Positions 1 to 8,736 are shown, counted from the first letter of the stretch. The stretch is 64,000 nt of DNA from Streptomyces natalensis ATCC 27448 (GCF_000935125.1 NZ_JRKI01000029.1:863940-927939); one strand, 5' to 3'. Made by a program: numbers and translations. Notes: a model not told the origin generated them from the letters alone.

Positions 1-754
1 GCGGAGCGCAGCACCACATCCAGCGCCAGGTCCGGATCGCTGGTGTACCGGCCGCTCGCCCAGGCCGCGTTGGCCTCGATGACCGCCCAGTTGCCGTCGA
101 GAGGCCGATGTCGACGACGATGGCGGAGGGCAGGCCACCGCCGCAGCGCGCGAGGAGTTCGGCGCCGAAGGCGGCCGCGTCCGGGCCGAGCGGTCCGAGG
201 CTCAGGCGGCCGTCCTCGGCATAGCGGCTGCCGGTGCGCACCTCGCCGTCCAGGAGGTAGAGCCGGTATTCGGCGGCGAAGGTCACCACGTCGGAGACCA
301 GGACGAGGGTCTGCGGATCGACGGCGTCGGGGCCCGGCAGCCGGGAGCCGTCGGCGTAGACCATGGCCCGGATGCCCTTGTCGTTGGGTGATTTGACGAA
401 CACGGGCCGGCGCAGGGCGTACGCCTCGCGGACCGGCAGCGCGCGGATCTCGCGCCGTACCAGGTCGCGGGGCAGCTCGGCGAGCCAGTCGGCCGGGGCT
501 TCGAGCGGGGCGAGGCCGAGCGGGGCGGCCACCGCGTCGGCGAAGGACGGTCCGGCGTGCAGATGTGTGGCCCGTAGCCCGTCGGGGACGGCGAAGGTGG
601 GCAGCTGGACGGTGTCCAGTCCGCGGCGGCGGGCGGCCTCGCGCAGCGTTTCGGCGGATGCGGTCAGCCGCGGCGGCAGGACAAGGGTCCCGGGCTCCCC
701 CGCCGCCGGCCGGGCCGTGATCCGGTCCGCTCCCCCGTAGCGCATGCCCGCCAT
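1..754 (-). pseudogene. ATP-grasp domain protein, apparently frameshifted, cut by window edge
   Basis: Reverse-strand gene starting at ATG 754 (in-frame ATGs also at 763 and 745); its 3' end lies before base 1. About 215 codons read cleanly and include FVKSPNDKGIRAMVY and AEYRLYLLDG, as in stand-alone ATP-grasp ligase-like proteins of actinobacteria. After VVDIG (near base 106) the frame gives a non-conserved tail. The neighbouring frame instead reads LDGNWAVIEANAAWASG, the expected C-terminal signature of this group. One base therefore appears to be missing around 98-105. No stop follows inside the window, so the damage shows only as a frame switch. A substrate cannot be named. It may be a real pseudogene or a sequencing error. 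Confidence 0.6.
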
Positions 755-802
755 CGTAGCCATGGGGCGGGCGCCCTTGAGGGTGACCGCGGCGGGAATC
801 CC

Positions 803-833
803 TTGACCTCAATATTGGTTGAGGTTCTAGGTT
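803..833 (+). promoter_or_regulatory. MerR/SoxR-type promoter with 19-bp spacer and CCTCAA-N6-TTGAGG operator
   Basis: -35 TTGACC (803-808) and -10 TAGGTT (828-833) are 19 bp apart, the overlong spacing typical of MerR-family activated promoters. The spacer holds a perfect 6-bp inverted repeat, CCTCAA (807-812) and TTGAGG (819-824), with 6 bp between the arms. These are the arms and spacing of the SoxR box. The promoter sits about 60 bp upstream of the ABC exporter ATG. No merR or soxR gene lies next to it, so the regulator must act in trans. Confidence 0.7.
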
Positions 834-895
834 CCTTCTATGTCGCCGGTCCTTCACGGCGATCCCGTGACGACGCCGACAGACAGGAGTCCCCC

Positions 896-2887
896 ATGGA
901 CATGGAAGTCACCGCCTGGCATTCCCTGCACAGCACCATGACCGCGCAGCAGGGCAGCAGGCGCTTCTCCCGCGGAACCCTGCGCCGGATCGCGGCCTTC
1001 GCCCGGCCGCACCGCAAGCGCCTGGTGTGGTTCCTGGTCCTGAGCACCGTGACCGCGATGCTCGCGGTGGCCACCCCGCTGCTCGCCGGGCGGGTGGTCG
1101 ACGCGATCGTGGGCCGCGATGCGCCCGGTGTCGTCCTGGGGCTGTCCGGGCTGATCGCCGTGATCGCGCTCGCCGAGGCGGGCCTGGGGCTGCTGACCCG
1201 GTGGCTGTCTGCGAGCATCGGCGAGGGGCTGATCCTGGATCTGCGCACCACCGTCTACGACCACGTCCAGCGGATGCCGATCGCGTTCTTCACCCGCACC
1301 CGTACAGGTGCGCTGGTCAGCCGCCTCAACAACGATGTGATCGGCGCCCAGCGCGCCTTCAGCGACACCCTCTCCGGGGTCGTCAGCAACATCGTGACGC
1401 TGCTGCTGACCCTGGTGGTGATGATGAGTCTGTCCTGGCAGATCACCGTGATCGCGCTCGTCCTGCTGCCGGTGTTCGTCCTGCCCGCCCGCCGGGTCGG
1501 ACGACGGCTTGCGGGGCTGCGGCGGGAGGGCGCCGACCACAACGCCGCGATGGGCACCCAGATGACCGAACGGTTCTCCGCGCCCGGCGCCACCCTCGTC
1601 AAGCTGATGGGCCGCCCGTCCCGCGAATCGGCGGAATTCGCCCTCCGGGCCCGTCGGGTACGGGACATCGGCGTCCGCTCGGCGATGGTGCAGACCTACT
1701 TCGTCACCGCACTCACCCTGGTCTCCGCCCTGGCGCTCGCCGTCGTCTACGGGCTCGGCGGCTTCCTCGCCCTGCGCGGCCACCTGGAGCCCGGCGCGAT
1801 CGTCTCGCTCGCCCTGCTGCTCACCCGGCTCTACGCCCCGCTGACCGCGCTGTCCGGGGCGCACATCGAGGTGATGAGCGCGCTGGTCAGCTTTGAGCGG
1901 GTCTTCGAGGTGCTGGACCTCAAGCCGCTGATCACCGAGAAGCCGGACGCCAGGGAGGTGCCGGACGGCCCGGTCTCGGTGGAGTTCGACACCGTGCGCT
2001 TCGCCTACCCGTCCGCCGACAAGGTCTCCCTCGCCTCCCTGGAGGAGGTCGCCACCCTCGACACCCGGGGCGGCGAACAGGTCCTGCACGGCGTCTCCTT
2101 CCGCGCCGAGCCGGGCCAGATGGTCGCCCTCGTCGGCTCCTCCGGTGCGGGCAAGTCGACCATTGCGCAGCTGCTGCCGCGGCTCTACGACGCCGACGGC
2201 GGCGCGGTACGGCTGTCCGGGGTGGACGTCCGCGATCTGACCGCCGCCTCGCTGCGCGATGCGCTCGGCATGGTCACCCAGGACGGGCACCTCTTCCACG
2301 ACACCATCCGCGAGAACCTGCTGCTGGCCAGGCCGGAGGCGGCCGAGGAGGAGCTGTGGGACGCGCTGCGCCGCGCCCGTCTGGAGGAGCTGGTCCGCGC
2401 CCTGCCCGACGGGCTGGGCACCGTCGTCGGCGAGCGCGGCTACCGGCTCTCCGGCGGTGAACGGCAGCGGCTGACCATCGCCCGGCTGCTGCTCGCCCAC
2501 CCGCGGGTGGTCATCCTGGACGAGGCCACCGCCCACCTGGACAACACCTCCGAGGCCGCCGTCCAGGAGGCGCTCACCGAGGCCCTGGAGGGCCGCACGG
2601 CGCTGGTGATCGCCCACCGGCTGTCGACCGTACGGGCCGCCGATCTGATCCTCGTCGTCGAGGGCGGCCGGATCGTCGAGCGCGGCACGCACGAGACGCT
2701 GCTGGCGGCCGATGGGCGCTATGCGGAGCTGTACCGGACGCAGTTCGCCACCGAGACGGATTCGCACGAGGCTGCGGGGCCGGATGAGGACCTGGTGACG
2801 GGGCCCGACGAGGACCGGAGCGCCCGTGCGGACGAGGACCGGGATGCGGGCCCGGAGCTCAGCGGGGAGCCCGCCCTGGTGCCGTGA
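896..2887 (+). CDS. ABC exporter, fused permease and ATPase
   Basis: 663-residue type I ABC half-exporter of the inner membrane. Residues ~40-330 form a six-helix membrane domain; the ATPase follows with Walker A GSSGAGKST (~416-424), signature LSGGE (~518), Walker B VVILDEAT (~538) and switch His in AHRLSTVR (~573). The C-terminal ~35 residues are an acidic tail with repeated GPDED-like units. ATG 896 is chosen because AGGAG stands a few bases upstream and homologues begin near here; the frame is open back to TTG 803, but that lies inside the -35 element. It probably works as a homodimer exporting a drug, lipid or redox-active compound. The SoxR-like promoter suggests induction by redox-active molecules; that link is inferred. 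A hairpin terminator follows directly. Confidence 0.88.
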   Translation: MDMEVTAWHSLHSTMTAQQGSRRFSRGTLRRIAAFARPHRKRLVWFLVLSTVTAMLAVATPLLAGRVVDAIVGRDAPGVVLGLSGLIAVIALAEAGLGLLTRWLSASIGEGLILDLRTTVYDHVQRMPIAFFTRTRTGALVSRLNNDVIGAQRAFSDTLSGVVSNIVTLLLTLVVMMSLSWQITVIALVLLPVFVLPARRVGRRLAGLRREGADHNAAMGTQMTERFSAPGATLVKLMGRPSRESAEFALRARRVRDIGVRSAMVQTYFVTALTLVSALALAVVYGLGGFLALRGHLEPGAIVSLALLLTRLYAPLTALSGAHIEVMSALVSFERVFEVLDLKPLITEKPDAREVPDGPVSVEFDTVRFAYPSADKVSLASLEEVATLDTRGGEQVLHGVSFRAEPGQMVALVGSSGAGKSTIAQLLPRLYDADGGAVRLSGVDVRDLTAASLRDALGMVTQDGHLFHDTIRENLLLARPEAAEEELWDALRRARLEELVRALPDGLGTVVGERGYRLSGGERQRLTIARLLLAHPRVVILDEATAHLDNTSEAAVQEALTEALEGRTALVIAHRLSTVRAADLILVVEGGRIVERGTHETLLAADGRYAELYRTQFATETDSHEAAGPDEDLVTGPDEDRSARADEDRDAGPELSGEPALVP

Positions 2888-2900
2888 AGTCCCGCCGCTT

Positions 2901-2925
2901 GGCCCCCGCTCTCTTGGCGGGGGCC
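2901..2925 (+). terminator. Rho-independent-type hairpin after the ABC exporter
   Basis: Perfect 9-bp stem GGCCCCCGC (2901-2909) with GCGGGGGCC (2917-2925), loop 7 nt, starting 13 nt after the exporter stop and followed by a weakly T-rich stretch. Confidence 0.75.
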
Positions 2926-2948
2926 TTCCTATGCCGAAAACTGAGGCA

Positions 2949-3446
2949 ATGACGCAGCGCGCGGAACACTCGACCGTCATGGACCGCCTCGCGATCGACG
3001 ATCTGATCACGGGCTATGCGATCGCCCTGGACGACGGGGACTGGCCCGCCTACCTGTCCCTGTTCACCGACGACGGCAGAGCCGACTACCGCTCGGCGGG
3101 CGGTATCGAGGGCGACACCACGACGATCACGGCCTGGCTGACCGAGGTGCTGCACCACTTCCCCATACGGCAGCATCTGATCGTCAACCGCCGGATCGCC
3201 CTCGCCCGGCAGGACGGCGCCCCGGGCGACACCGCCACCGTCCAGGCCGACTACCTCAACCCGATGCGGCTCGGCGGCCCGGCGGCCCCCGATGACGGCC
3301 CCGCCGGCCCCGCGGCCCCCACCGGCCCCAACTACACCTGCGCCGGCCGCTACGCCTTCACCGCCCGCCGCACCCCCGACGGCTGGCGGCTGGCCGAGGT
3401 CGTCGTGCACGAGAAATGGCGCGAGGTGGCAGCGGCCGGGGAATGA
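2949..3446 (+). CDS. NTF2-like / SnoaL-fold protein
   Basis: 165-residue soluble protein of the NTF2-like superfamily (SnoaL-4 type). The N-terminal pattern DRLAIDDLITGYAIALDDGDW and the later YRSAGGIEG, HFPIRQHLIVNR and WRLAEVVVHEKW are characteristic of the cone-shaped fold. Such proteins are cyclases, isomerases or ring-hydroxylating dioxygenase beta-like subunits, and no specific activity can be inferred here. The start is uncertain: ATG 2931 is only 5 nt from the terminator stem, 2949 follows a GAGG, and 2979 (MDRLAID) is where many homologues begin. Its stop overlaps ATGA at 3443, so it may be coupled to lnt. Confidence 0.75.
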   Translation: MTQRAEHSTVMDRLAIDDLITGYAIALDDGDWPAYLSLFTDDGRADYRSAGGIEGDTTTITAWLTEVLHHFPIRQHLIVNRRIALARQDGAPGDTATVQADYLNPMRLGGPAAPDDGPAGPAAPTGPNYTCAGRYAFTARRTPDGWRLAEVVVHEKWREVAAAGE

Positions 3447-3475
3447 GCACGCACGTGGCTGCGCAGGGAGACGCT

Positions 3476-5035
3476 ATGCACATATCGCTCGGCTCTCGCC
3501 CCCGATGGCTCGCCTCCCCCTGGTGGCGGGGCCTGGCGGCCGCGCTCGCCGGGGCGCTCCCGGTGCTGGTCTTTCCGGCGCCGTCCTGGTGGTGGCCGGC
3601 CTACGCCGTCCTCGTCCCCTGGCTGCTGCTGGTGCGCACCGCCCCGACCGTACGGCGGGCGGCGGCGGACGGCTGGCTGGGCGGCACCGGCTTCATGCTG
3701 GCCGTCCACCACTGGCTGTTGCCGAGTCTGCACGTCTTCATCCTGGTGCTGGCCCTGCTGCTGGGGGCGCTGTGGGCCCCCTGGGGGATCCTGGTGCGCG
3801 CGCTGCTGGGGGGCGCGCCGGGCGCCGGGAGGTGCGCCGCCGCGCTGGTGCTGGTGCCGTCGGGCTGGCTGATGGTGGAGCTGGTCCGCTCCTGGGAATA
3901 TCTGGGCGGCCCGTGGGGCCTGCTGGGCGCCAGCCAGTGGCAGCTGCCGCCCGCGCTGCGGCTGGCCTCGCTCGGCGGGGTGTGGCTGGTGAGCCTGCTG
4001 ATCGTGGTGGTGAACACCGCGCTGGCCGAACTGCTCGCCCGTCCGGCGGCCTGGCGGCCGGCCGTCACCGGACTGCTGGTGTGCGCCCTGGCGGCCACCG
4101 CGGCCTGGTGGTGGGCGCCGGTCCCCCGCCCGGCCGGGACGGTACGGATCGCCGTCGTCCAACCGGGCGTCATCGACGCCCCCGCCGCGCGGCTGGCCCG
4201 CAGCGAGGCGCTGGTCCGGTCGCTGGCGGGCCGCGGAGTCCGCCTCGTCGTCTGGGGCGAGAGCAGCGTCGTTCAGGACCCGGCCGACCATCCCGCGCTC
4301 GCCGCCCGGCTCACCGCGCTCGCCCGGCGCACCGGCGCGGATCTACTGGTCAACGCCGATGCCCGGCGCCCGGGCCGGCCGGGCATCGAGAAGAGCGCGG
4401 TACTGATCGGGCCGCACGGGCCGACCGGCGACCGCTACGCCAAGATGCGCCTGGTGCCGTTCGGCGAGTACATACCGGCCAGGCCCCTCCTGGGCTGGGC
4501 CACCCGGGTGGGCAAGGCCGCGCCCGCCAACGGGATCCGCGGCACCCACCAGGTGGTGATGACGATCCCCTCGGCGGGCGGACTGCGCATCGGCCCGCTG
4601 GTCTGCTTCGAGTCCGCCTTCCCGGACATGAGCCGCCATCTGGCGCGCGACGGTGCCCAGGTACTCGTCGCGCAGACCGCCACCTCGACCTTCCAGGACA
4701 GCTGGGCACCGGCCCAGCACGCCTCACTGGCGGCACTGCGCGCCGCGGAGAACTGGCGCCCCGTGGTGCACGCCACGCTCACCGGCATCAGCGCGGTCTA
4801 CGGCCCCCGGGGCGAGCCGGTCGGCGAGCGCCTCGGCACCGACCGCAGCGCGGCGGCCGTCTACGACCTCCCGCTCGCCGAAGGCACCAGTCCGTACACC
4901 CGGTGGGGCGACTGGGCGCTGTACGGGGCGATCGGCGCGCTGGTGCTCTCCGGCGCGTACGCGGGCGTACGGACGCTCGGGCGCCCTCAGCCCTCCTGCG
5001 TCGCCTCGCGCACGATGCGCTCGCACAACTCGTGA
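3476..5035 (+). CDS. lnt: Apolipoprotein N-acyltransferase
   Basis: Integral membrane enzyme that N-acylates the lipid-modified cysteine of lipoproteins. The N-terminal ~220 residues hold 6-7 hydrophobic helices; the rest is a nitrilase-fold domain. The catalytic triad is visible: Glu in WGES (~261), Lys in YAKMRLVPFGEYIP (~322) and Cys in LVCFESAFPD (~376). ATG 3476 follows AGGGAG at 5-nt spacing; the alternative ATG 3443 would overlap the upstream stop as ATGA and add 11 residues. The last 49 bp overlap, tail to tail, the oxidoreductase on the other strand. Streptomycetes usually carry two Lnt homologues; which one this is cannot be told here. Confidence 0.87.
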   Translation: MHISLGSRPRWLASPWWRGLAAALAGALPVLVFPAPSWWWPAYAVLVPWLLLVRTAPTVRRAAADGWLGGTGFMLAVHHWLLPSLHVFILVLALLLGALWAPWGILVRALLGGAPGAGRCAAALVLVPSGWLMVELVRSWEYLGGPWGLLGASQWQLPPALRLASLGGVWLVSLLIVVVNTALAELLARPAAWRPAVTGLLVCALAATAAWWWAPVPRPAGTVRIAVVQPGVIDAPAARLARSEALVRSLAGRGVRLVVWGESSVVQDPADHPALAARLTALARRTGADLLVNADARRPGRPGIEKSAVLIGPHGPTGDRYAKMRLVPFGEYIPARPLLGWATRVGKAAPANGIRGTHQVVMTIPSAGGLRIGPLVCFESAFPDMSRHLARDGAQVLVAQTATSTFQDSWAPAQHASLAALRAAENWRPVVHATLTGISAVYGPRGEPVGERLGTDRSAAAVYDLPLAEGTSPYTRWGDWALYGAIGALVLSGAYAGVRTLGRPQPSCVASRTMRSHNS

Positions 5036-5889
5036 GTCTTCAGGGCGTCCACAGCGCTGAGCACCTCGCCGGCACGTACCGAATCGAGGAACGCGAGCAC
5101 CGCCTGCTCGATACCCCGTTGCCGCGCGACCGGCACCCAGTCGCCGCGGCGGCGGATCGTCGGCTGTCCCTTGTGGTCGATGACCTCGGCGAGGTTGACG
5201 ACCTGGCGCTTGGTGTCCTGCCCCGACACCTCCAGGATCTCCTCGGCGGAGCCGCTGAGCCGGTTCATGATGCCGAGGGCCGTGAAACCGTCACCGGACA
5301 GCTGGAGCACCACATGCTCCATCAGCCCCCCGCGGATCCGGGCCCGCACATCGATGTGGTCGGCCTCGCCGGGCACCAGGAACCGCAGGGTGTCGACGAC
5401 GTGGATGAAGTCGTCCAGCACCAGGGTGCGCGGGTCCTCGGGCAGGCCGACGCGGTTCTTCTGCATCAGGATCAGCTCGCGGGCGTGCTCGCGGCACTGG
5501 GAGTAGGCGGGCGCGAAGCGGCGGTTGAACCCCACGGCCAGCCCCACCCCGCGATCCTCGGCGAGGCGCACGATGCGCTCGGACTCGGCGAGTTCGTAGG
5601 AGATCGGTTTGTCGACATACGTCGGTACGCCGGCCTCGATCAGCCGGGTGACGATCTCCGGGTGCACGGACGTCGGCGCATGCACGAAGGCCGCGTCCAG
5701 CCCGGCCGCGAGCAGCGAGTCCAGCTCGGTGTGCAGCTGCCGGGCGGGCAGCCGGCAGCCGTCGCCGACCCGTTGGAGCGTGGCCGGAGTGCGGGTCTGC
5801 AAGTGCAGCTCGATGCCGGGCTGCGCGCCCAGTACCGGGAGGTACGCCTTCTGCGCGATGTCTCCGAGCCCGATGCAGCCGACCTTCAC
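4987..5889 (-). CDS. Gfo/Idh/MocA family oxidoreductase
   Basis: 300-residue NAD(P)-dependent oxidoreductase. It begins VKVGCIGLGDIAQKAYLPVL, a Rossmann GxGxxA motif; the conserved DKPISYELAESE (equivalent of the EKP lysine) sits near residue 95, followed by the C-terminal alpha/beta substrate domain. GTG 5889 is preceded by AGGGAGA. Members act on sugars, inositols or biliverdin-like substrates; the substrate here is unknown. Its 3' end overlaps the end of lnt by 49 bp on the opposite strand. It lies 65 bp downstream of the monooxygenase stop in the same direction, so co-transcription is possible. Confidence 0.85.
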   Translation of the reverse strand: MKVGCIGLGDIAQKAYLPVLGAQPGIELHLQTRTPATLQRVGDGCRLPARQLHTELDSLLAAGLDAAFVHAPTSVHPEIVTRLIEAGVPTYVDKPISYELAESERIVRLAEDRGVGLAVGFNRRFAPAYSQCREHARELILMQKNRVGLPEDPRTLVLDDFIHVVDTLRFLVPGEADHIDVRARIRGGLMEHVVLQLSGDGFTALGIMNRLSGSAEEILEVSGQDTKRQVVNLAEVIDHKGQPTIRRRGDWVPVARQRGIEQAVLAFLDSVRAGEVLSAVDALKTHELCERIVREATQEG

Positions 5890-5954
5890 GCGTTCTCCCT
5901 GTTCGTTGCGGTGAGCGGGACCCGGGGTGCTTCCTCGGCCCCTCGGCCGGAAGC

Positions 5955-7142
5955 TTACGGCGCGGCAGGCGGACGCCAGTCGGCAATGCCGTCGAGGGCG
6001 CGCAGCGGGAGATCCGGGGCGAGGCGGGCGGTGGTCGCCATCAGGGCGTCGCGCAGCAGGCAGGCCGGCCGGGCGCGCCAGGTGGTGAGCCGGCCGATCC
6101 GCTCCGTCCGGCGCACCACCTCCATGGTGCGCGGCAACCGCTCCCGGGTGTAAGCGCCGAGCGCGGCGCCGAGGTCTTTGTCCGGGGCTGCCCGGTGGGC
6201 GAGCACGACGGCGTCCTCGATGGCCTGACAGCCGCCCTGACCGAGGTTGGGGGTCATGGGGTGGACGGCGTCGCCGAGCAGGGCGACGCGTCCCCGGTGG
6301 AAGGCGGGCGGCGGGGCGGCCGCGCTGCACACGTCGTTGCGGAGCACGGCAGCCGGATCGACGGCGGCGAGCAGCGCGGGGACCGGGTGGTGCCAGTCGC
6401 CGAAGCGGCGCAGCAGTTCGGCCCGTTCGTCGCCGCCGGGGGCGCGTCCGCCGGGAGGTACGACCGCGGTGGCGTAGGCGTAGACGCGCCCGCCGTGCAG
6501 GGGTTGTGAGCCCCACAGGCCCCCTGGGCCCCACGTCTCGTGCGGCGTCGGCGTGCCGGGGGCCGTGGCGGCGGGCACGACGAATCGCCAGGCGGTGAAG
6601 CCCGCGTAGCGGGGCTCGGGGTGGCCGGGAAAGACGGCCCGGCGCACCGCCGAACGAATCCCGTCCGCGCCCACGACGAGATCCGCGGTCAGCTCCTCGT
6701 CACCACACCGCACCCTGGCGGCACGGCCGCCGGGCGCCGGGTCGCCCACGTCGACGAGCGTGGCGACGGCACCGGTACGGACGGAACCGGCCGGCAGCCG
6801 CTCGGCGAGCAGCTCGACGAGTTCGGCACGGGGAGCGACGACGACCGGCCCGCCGAAGCGCCGGACGGCGGCGGCATTGTCCGTACGGGCGAGGACGCGG
6901 CCGCCGGGTAGGCGGATCGCGCCGGTGGCGCGCCAGGCGGCGAGCGCGCGGACCGCATCGCCCACACCGAGGGTGTCCAGCGCGCGCTGGGCGTTGGGCG
7001 CCAGTCCGATTCCCGCGCCCACCGGCTCCAGCGCGGCGGCCCGTTCGAGAACGGTGACCGCCCAGCCGCGCCGGTCCAGCGCCACCGCGGCGGTGAGCCC
7101 GCCGATTCCCCCGCCGATCACGATCGCGGTACGCCGCTCCAT
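5955..7142 (-). CDS. FAD-dependent aromatic-type monooxygenase
   Basis: 395-residue class A flavoprotein monooxygenase. The N-terminal IGGGIGGLTAAVAL binds FAD, GADGIRSAVRRAVF is the DG motif and LLGDAVHPMTPNLGQGG is the GD motif, in canonical order and spacing. Relatives hydroxylate hydroxybenzoates or other aromatics, or act in tailoring. ATG 7142 has GGGAG 6 nt upstream and starts right before the dinucleotide fold. It is transcribed away from the TetR gene at 7434, and the shared intergenic region holds four ACTAC-N4-GTAGT palindromes, so repression by that TetR is very likely. Length and motifs look intact. Confidence 0.88.
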   Translation of the reverse strand: MERRTAIVIGGGIGGLTAAVALDRRGWAVTVLERAAALEPVGAGIGLAPNAQRALDTLGVGDAVRALAAWRATGAIRLPGGRVLARTDNAAAVRRFGGPVVVAPRAELVELLAERLPAGSVRTGAVATLVDVGDPAPGGRAARVRCGDEELTADLVVGADGIRSAVRRAVFPGHPEPRYAGFTAWRFVVPAATAPGTPTPHETWGPGGLWGSQPLHGGRVYAYATAVVPPGGRAPGGDERAELLRRFGDWHHPVPALLAAVDPAAVLRNDVCSAAAPPPAFHRGRVALLGDAVHPMTPNLGQGGCQAIEDAVVLAHRAAPDKDLGAALGAYTRERLPRTMEVVRRTERIGRLTTWRARPACLLRDALMATTARLAPDLPLRALDGIADWRPPAAP

Positions 7143-7213
7143 GGCCACTCCCACTGTCCTTGGTGTCCTTGCGCCGCCCGGGGCGTCCACCTGTGGGGCA
7201 GCCGGGCGCCGGA

Positions 7214-7271
7214 ACTACGCCTGTAGTCACAGCTTACTACGGATGTAGTCGCGATTCACTACAGGTGTTGT
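7214..7271. promoter_or_regulatory. Three phased palindromic operators, ACTAC-N4-GTAGT
   Basis: Sites at 7214-7227 and 7236-7249 are perfect (arms ACTAC and GTAGT, 4-nt centre); 7258-7271 has one mismatch. Starts are exactly 22 bp apart, about two helical turns, so dimers would bind on one face of the DNA. They lie 70-130 bp upstream of the monooxygenase start and fit a TetR-family operator array. Confidence 0.8.
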
Positions 7272-7396
7272 TGCGCTCACCACGGCCGCAGTCGCGGTCA
7301 CGGCCGTCGTCGCGGCCACAGTCACAGCCATCGCCGCGGCCACAGCCGCAGCCACAGCCACCCCCAGGCGCCACTCACCCACCTGGACAGTGCAGC

Positions 7397-7410
7397 ACTA
7401 CAGACGTAGT
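7397..7410. promoter_or_regulatory. Fourth ACTAC-N4-GTAGT operator, upstream of tetR
   Basis: A perfect copy of the same palindrome ends 24 bp before the TetR-family ATG (7434), where it would overlap that gene's core promoter. This points to autorepression together with control of the divergent monooxygenase. Between 7285 and 7380 the DNA is low-complexity GCCACAGCC/GCCGCAG-like repeats. Confidence 0.78.
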
Positions 7411-7433
7411 CGGACCCGATAAACTCCTCCCCC

Positions 7434-8042
7434 ATGAACACCCGCAGCACCACCCCGCGTCATCAGCTGATCGCCGACACCGCCCTGGCACTGCTCGCCG
7501 AACGCGGGATGCGCGGGCTCACGCACCGCGCCGTCGACGAAGCGGCGGGGCTGCCGCAGGGCTCCACCTCGAATCTGGCGCGTACCCGGGCGGCCTTGCT
7601 GGAGAGCGCCGTACGACGGCTGGCCGAACGCGAGGCGGCCGTCCTCACCCCCGACGCGATGCCGCCCGCCACGAGTGACGGGAGCATCACACCGGCGGCC
7701 GTCGCCGAGGCACTGTCCCTGGCCCTCCACCGCTATCTGTCCCGCCACCGGCAGTTGGTCGTCGCGCGCTACGAACTGGCGCTGGAGGCGACCCGGCGGC
7801 CCGAGCTGCGGGCCCCTTACGACCGTGCCGGGCGGGCCTTCCGGGAGCCGATGGCGGCGATGCTGAGGGCGGCCGGCTCCGCCGACCCCGAGCGGCATGC
7901 GCTGAGCATGATCGCCTGGTGCGACGGGGTGCTCTTCTCCTGCACAGCGGGGCAGTACCACGCCGCCGTACCGAGCCGGGCCGCCCTGCGCACCTCCTGC
8001 GCGGAATTGCTGAACGGGATGCTGCCGAGCCGGCCCGAGTAG
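7434..8042 (+). CDS. TetR/AcrR family transcriptional regulator
   Basis: 202-residue one-component repressor. The N-terminal helix-turn-helix spans ~10-55 (ADTALALLAERGMRGLTHRA then VDEAAGLPQGSTSN), with recognition residues QGSTSN before the usual aromatic/aliphatic position. The C-terminal all-helical ligand domain contains RYLSRHRQLVVARYELALE, typical of the TetR_C_31-like group. It is divergent from the FAD monooxygenase, and four matching palindromes lie between them, one next to this gene's own promoter. The likely inducer is a substrate or analogue of the monooxygenase. It ends 30 bp before the convergent TPR-like gene. Confidence 0.9.
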   Translation: MNTRSTTPRHQLIADTALALLAERGMRGLTHRAVDEAAGLPQGSTSNLARTRAALLESAVRRLAEREAAVLTPDAMPPATSDGSITPAAVAEALSLALHRYLSRHRQLVVARYELALEATRRPELRAPYDRAGRAFREPMAAMLRAAGSADPERHALSMIAWCDGVLFSCTAGQYHAAVPSRAALRTSCAELLNGMLPSRPE

Positions 8043-8071
8043 CCTGCCCCTCCCCCGTCCCGCCCCGTCCG

Positions 8072-8599
8072 CTACCCCCCGGCGCTCCAGCCCCTGCCCC
8101 CGTCCCCGTCCAGCCGGACCGCCAGCCGGTCGATCGCCTCCCGGAGCCCCTGCCGGTATTCGCCGTCGGCGAGGCCATGAGTGGAGGCGCGGGCCCTGAG
8201 CAGCTGGGCGCGGGCGTCGGCCGGGCGGTCCAGGGCGACGTAGTCGGCGGCGAGATTGAGGTGGAGGGAGGGGAAGAAGGCGCGCAGGGCACCGGCGTCC
8301 GTCCCCTCGGCCGGTGCGGTGACGAAGCCCTCGGCCGCCTCCAGGGCGCGCAGGTCCCAGTCGAGCTCGTCGCGCGGGTCGTCCTGGGTGTCGGCCATGT
8401 AGTGCGCGAGCGCGCAGCGGTGGAAGGCGTCCCCCTGCGGCCCCAGCTCGTCCCACAGGCCGGCGAGGCGGTTGCGTGCCTCTTCCCGGTCGCCGGCGCG
8501 ATGCAGCATGATCGCCTGGCCGATCCGGGTGAGCACGCCGTCCGGGGGCACCTCGTCCAGAGGCGACTCGTCCCGCCGCTCCTCCTCCATCGCACTCAC
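8072..8599 (-). CDS. Conserved TPR-like protein
   Basis: 175-residue soluble, acidic, alpha-helical protein. Pairs of helices such as AIMLHRAGDREEARNRLAGL, HRCALAHYMADTQ and LHLNLAADYVALDRPADARA have TPR periodicity (two to three units). No catalytic motif is visible; this looks like a small scaffold protein common in Streptomyces. GTG 8599 and ATG 8590 are alternative starts, neither with a strong Shine-Dalgarno. It converges with tetR. Confidence 0.7.
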   Translation of the reverse strand: MSAMEEERRDESPLDEVPPDGVLTRIGQAIMLHRAGDREEARNRLAGLWDELGPQGDAFHRCALAHYMADTQDDPRDELDWDLRALEAAEGFVTAPAEGTDAGALRAFFPSLHLNLAADYVALDRPADARAQLLRARASTHGLADGEYRQGLREAIDRLAVRLDGDGGRGWSAGG

Positions 8600-8736
8600 C
8601 CCGCGCTCGCTCGCCGCCCCGGAGCGGCTGCGCCCCGGAGCGTGTCCGCCCTGGCCCTTCCCCCGACGCTAACCGCCGGGGGAAGCCTCCGCGCGGCGTG
8701 CGCGGCGCGCGGAGGGGGTGTCTCGGCCCCTGCGGG

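Noticed and set aside
854..3010. 718-codon frame antisense to the ABC exporter
   Set aside because: Same GC effect; no motif and no ribosome site.
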